A DNA stretch of 64,000 nucleotides from Allodiplogaster sudhausi (Eukaryota > Nematoda > Chromadorea > Rhabditida > Diplogasteridae), in contig CALZFC010000035.1 in NCBI GenBank assembly GCA_945643635.1, positions 945,001 to 1,009,000 of the forward strand, in the 5' to 3' direction. Made by a program: the position numbers and the translations under genes. Each line of letters starts with the position of its first letter. Position 1 is the first letter of the stretch. This document shows, in pieces, positions 60,351 through 64,000 of the stretch. A model generated the notes under the pieces. It made no database searches, was not told where the DNA came from, and worked only from the letters and a program-made list of their open reading frames with translations.

Positions 60351-61348
60351 TTACAAATGGGTGAGTTTTAGACTAATGAATGACATGGCTTAACGCAAGA
60401 ATTTGAGCGTGAATCAAACAAATCTTCTCAGAATCGGTGAGATTATGAGTCAAAAGAGAGCAAACGAACAAAGATAAAATCACGCCCATGTTTCTCACAT
60501 AAGACAATTGTCATTTTCCCGCGTCCTACGTTCTTAGAATCTAAAAAATGTAATATTTTGCCATTGTTTATAACTCTTACGCACATAGACAGAGACTGAT
60601 GTTTCTATGTTTGCAAGAGAAACGCCCCAGGAGCTGATCAAACACCATATGCAATCGAAATATATTCTAGAGAATGCGCGAACAAATAAGCTGACTAGCT
60701 GTTGTAAAAGGATGATTGTTAGCCGGCTTAAGAAAAATCCGTACAATTTTGAATGAGGAAGAAATTATGCGGGGACGGAATTCTACCGTAATCTACCTGG
60801 CTTATAAAGCTGTTTGAAGACGCCCACTGCGACAAGGATATGATTGAAGATTTGGATAGCTTATTCCGGATAAGCTTCAGTAAGCTTGAATGCTTCGCAT
60901 TTTGAATAATTTTATCTCGCATTGTCAGAACAATGATAAACATTCATTCATCGCATGAGAATGGACACCGGATTAATCAAAAGACATGATTCAAAACAAT
61001 ATCTAGTATGTAATCTGAAGGCGTAGAAATCCGTTAATAAACATTCAAGATTTCGCGCCTTCAATATCTCTACCGGATTGGCGAAGTGGATTTACTCTAT
61101 GCAAGCAACACAAATACCTGGAACAAGATACATAGATATGAGATTATGATTTGCTAGCGATCTTGATTCATTCCTGCAAATAGCGAACAGCCTGACGCTA
61201 CATACATACATATAACTCTTAAACTTATGCCATGCGACAAGCATAAATATACGGTTGATAAATGATATAATTTCTTTAACAATTAAAACTGATAATTTAA
61301 ACCCTGGAAACTACAACTCATAAAAAATGTTTTGATTTTTTGTATGAT

Positions 61349-61613
61349 TTATTGCCCACACATAAGGTCATCAAATGGCATGGGAAATATTGTAAGTTTC
61401 CACGTTCTTGTTGGTGTGTCGCATTCAATAGCGGCACCAGTCAAGGGATTTTGAATGAGACTTCACCTCCAGGTCTTAAATGATCATTGTGATCGAAAAA
61501 AATATATATCGCTTTGATGTATTAATGTTCAAAAAAAGATTAGCGACATACGGAACGATGTACATGAATGGGCCATGCGGGCATTGGTATCGCACAACAT
61601 TACACGATGGAGT
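61349..61613 (-). pseudogene. Truncated C6-like gene copy
   Basis: Only the last two exons remain: 61613-61552 (SCNVVRYQCPHG) and 61474-61349. The last exon is 126 nt against 124 nt in the intact gene and hits TGA after about ten codons, yet the shifted frame still ends in a Cys-containing tail like its relatives. Upstream, at about 61670, the sequence jumps directly into the 3' flank of the next copy. The 5' half was therefore lost at a duplication breakpoint. Confidence 0.75.
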
Positions 61614-61912
61614 CTAAACTCTTTCAATTCGTCTTATTTTTTTTTGATTTTTAATCTCAATTATTCAAAAAGATTATCTAGCGATCCTGATGCATTCCTT
61701 CAAATAACGAACAATTTGACGCACCATACTTCTTATGTTGTTATACAACATGCATAAATATATAAGTAATAAAATAATAATTAATTTTTAAACATTGAAA
61801 ACCACAATATAAAAAATAAGATCCTCATCAACAAGTTGTAATATGGTGAGCGTTTAAAAAAGAGTGACCAAGCGATTCCGAAGTGTGAATCCGATCAAAC
61901 TTTACATACTCT

Positions 61913-62697
61913 TTATAATGCACATACTAGGTCTGCAAATGGCAAATTCGTTATAGTTTGCCACGTTCTTGATGGAATGTCGCACTCAAGATTCTCAAAA
62001 GTCAGACCAGTCGTCGCAGGCATTCCACCTCCTGGTCTTAAAAGAAAGTTCTTATTGAAAAACATTTGCTAAAAAAATATTTATATATAAATATTTGGTT
62101 CTCAAAAAGTTAACAGCATACGGAATGATGTGCATCAATGCACCAGGCGGGCATTCGTATCGCATCTGATTACATGATAGTGCCTAAATTCTTGGAACGT
62201 GTATCCCCTTGTCAGATCTCTAACTAAGTTCAATTATTCAATAATAAAGAAGAAGCTTACCGGGACGATCATCGGTGGTGTGCACACTAGTAATGGCGGA
62301 ACGTATTGAAATTTAGCCGCAGGCAATGGGCAGACTGTGCATGGAGTAGCTCAATAATTTACGATTAAACTGATTACAAAAATATTCATATGAATCCTCG
62401 CTACTCGGTATCGTTAAAAGCGATCAATTGAACTTAAACCAATTAGTAGGTAGATCTCTGGATTAGTAAAAAAATATATATATTTGGAGCCCTCTTAATC
62501 GCTTATTATATGAACACCAACTTATTGGCTTTGTTGGAGGAGTTGTAGTCGTTGTAACATATGTATGTATAAGGAAATGTTTTAATGACACACGTACTTG
62601 TAGGTGTTGTTGGAGGTGTTGTAGTCTTAATTCCCGTAGGCAAGCAAGCCTTAGCGGCACTCTGTAGCATGTAAAGAAGTCCGAGGATCTTGCGCAT
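61913..62697 (-). CDS. Small secreted Cys-rich protein with C6-like domain
   Basis: Four exons: 62697-62598, 62349-62261, 62183-62122, 62036-61913; 375 nt, 124 aa, all GT-AG with agreeing phases. The first 17 residues (MRKILGLLYMLQSAAKA) form a signal peptide. A Thr/Pro-rich linker follows (TTTPPTTPT), then a domain with CTVCP, a Cys before TPPM, SCNQMRYECPPG, LECDIPSRTW and a last Cys four residues before the stop. The spacing and the order of linker then domain fit the nematode-specific C6 domain (function unknown, extracellular). An AG 4 nt before the ATG could be a trans-splice acceptor. Two broken relatives lie nearby. Confidence 0.72.
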
Positions 62698-64000
62698 TTA
62701 TCTGAAATATCGGGCATCCATCATAACGCCTACTTTGGTGAAAGTGGACCGACAGATGAACATCCTTTCCTAATGCTGGTTGCCGTATTCGACTACACGC
62801 ATTTACATTTATTCAGCGGCCAGTCCGGCGAAAGGACTGTCAATCTACATCCTTTCCACTCACCCTCTTTCAATCACTCTGTCTGCACCTTGAATTTTCT
62901 TCAGTCTGTTTTCTCTGATACACTTTCTCTCATCCTGCCCGCGAGGACTGGGAACTCCCATACTGGGGATTCCATCGTGAATGAAAGATGCAAATGTTTT
63001 TCAAGCTCCAACAAAAAAATTGCCGCTCAGTCTTACTGACAATGAACGAATTAAAGAGCTTCCTTACTACTCATAAGATGAAATTGAATCATCCTATTAC
63101 AACTTTCGATTATTATTTGTTCTATTTTTATTATCATTTTTACCACGTGTTTTTACCACATTTCATTTTTTTCATGTTACACCGTCTAAATTGATTGATT
63201 GATCAATGAAATAAAATTATATCATGTCTACATTTAAAGGATCAAATACCAGTTAACGACAATTTGCACATAAAATATAATGAAAAGACGTCTTATTGAA
63301 AAGCATTTTTCATCCTATAATAAAAAAAGAATCCTAATAACTCTTCTATTACTTCTGTAATTTTGTCACTATCCATGTAGAATGAATCAAAGTCGTCTTA
63401 ACTAGACTTTATCTGACCATGAGCCTCTGCTCTATTTCATTATGCATACCGAAATCCGCTCTTTTTTTGTTCACAAGCATCGCTCGCAGATCTTCTAACT
63501 GGTTCTGGAAAACTTAATTTATTCCTTTTCCTCGGTGAAATCAATCAGAGAGAGAGTGAGAGAGAATGAGAGAGAGAGAGATTGTCCTATGACTAGTTGA
63601 CGGATTAGAATCTTGTTCATCCGAATGATTTATGTTCCAACATTCGTAAGGATCTTAACAGATTTTGCTCTTGCACTTTAGTAATTGTAAATCGGTGAAA
63701 TTATTTCATAATTTTGAGACTCTTTTACAGGATCGTCGGGAGGCCAGTGGATGTGAAGTGATCTCAACACGATGCTAATTGCAACCCAGCTCAACCCGTA
63801 CTCCCTTAAAATGTCTTTAAAATCAAACTTGATGTACCTTGACAACTTTGTTGATGACTATGCGATCATCCTCCGTCCACTTTCCTTCTTGATGTCATCT
63901 CGTGCGCCTGCTTACCAATAAACGCCATCTTCTCTCGCATGTAAGCCATACCTTCGTTCCTGCGCTTCAAAGTGCAAGAGGGTGAGTTCATTTTGAGAGA
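62698..64000. other. Window end; no gene named
   Basis: AT-rich with a short GA tract at 63548-63582. Near 63925-63975 the minus strand has a possible exon (REKMAFI before a GTAAGC donor) and near 63850-63890 another short open segment, but the gap between them is too short for an ordinary intron. A gene might begin or end beyond 64000; I cannot support one. Confidence 0.4.

Overview
The window is nuclear DNA from an intron-rich nematode. The evidence is a seven-transmembrane chemoreceptor of the nematode Str type, small secreted proteins resembling the nematode C6 domain, and genes built from many short exons with GT-AG introns. Several start codons also lie a few bases after a 3' splice acceptor, as in spliced-leader trans-splicing. 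A rhabditid or diplogastrid (Pristionchus-like) worm is my best guess; the genus is not established by the sequence. I rebuilt gene models by hand from splice sites, reading-frame phase and remembered protein families. No database search was run.

Layout. 1-9480: no convincing gene; long (CT)n/(GA)n tracts that switch strand. 9481-14478 (-): an 11-exon TMEM104-type membrane protein of the amino-acid transporter superfamily, with a hAT-like MITE in one intron. 14500-17600: duplicated fragments plus a small gene that looks like a stand-alone paraplegin (SPG7) N-terminus without AAA+ or protease domains. 17640-26399 (+): a 19-exon LSD1/KDM1A (SPR-5-like) histone demethylase. One of its introns holds a 2.3-kb palindromic TTAA-flanked element, and one 3' splice site appears damaged. 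27017-43570 (+): three tandem FBXO42-like F-box/kelch genes. The middle one (34344-38901, 17 exons, 552 aa) is intact. The first lost its F-box to an insertion that carries its own spliced ORF. The third is a pseudogene. 44108-52465: about six head-to-tail copies of a 1.2-kb repeat, one interrupted by a 1.33-kb foldback transposon with tRNA-like arms. 52558-62697 (-): a duplicated block pairing a Str chemoreceptor gene with a C6-like secreted protein gene. The left pair is dead and the right pair intact, with an extra broken C6 copy between. 62700-64000: no gene I can name.

How it fits together. LSD1, TMEM104 and the intact F-box/kelch gene look like conserved housekeeping genes. The rest is young, fast-turning DNA: tandem duplication followed by pseudogene decay, apparent gene conversion between the F-box/kelch copies, and several palindromic or terminal-repeat elements sitting in introns and repeats. 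LSD1 and the first F-box/kelch copy are on the same strand, close together and separated by a poly(A) signal. That is compatible with a nematode operon, but this is inference.
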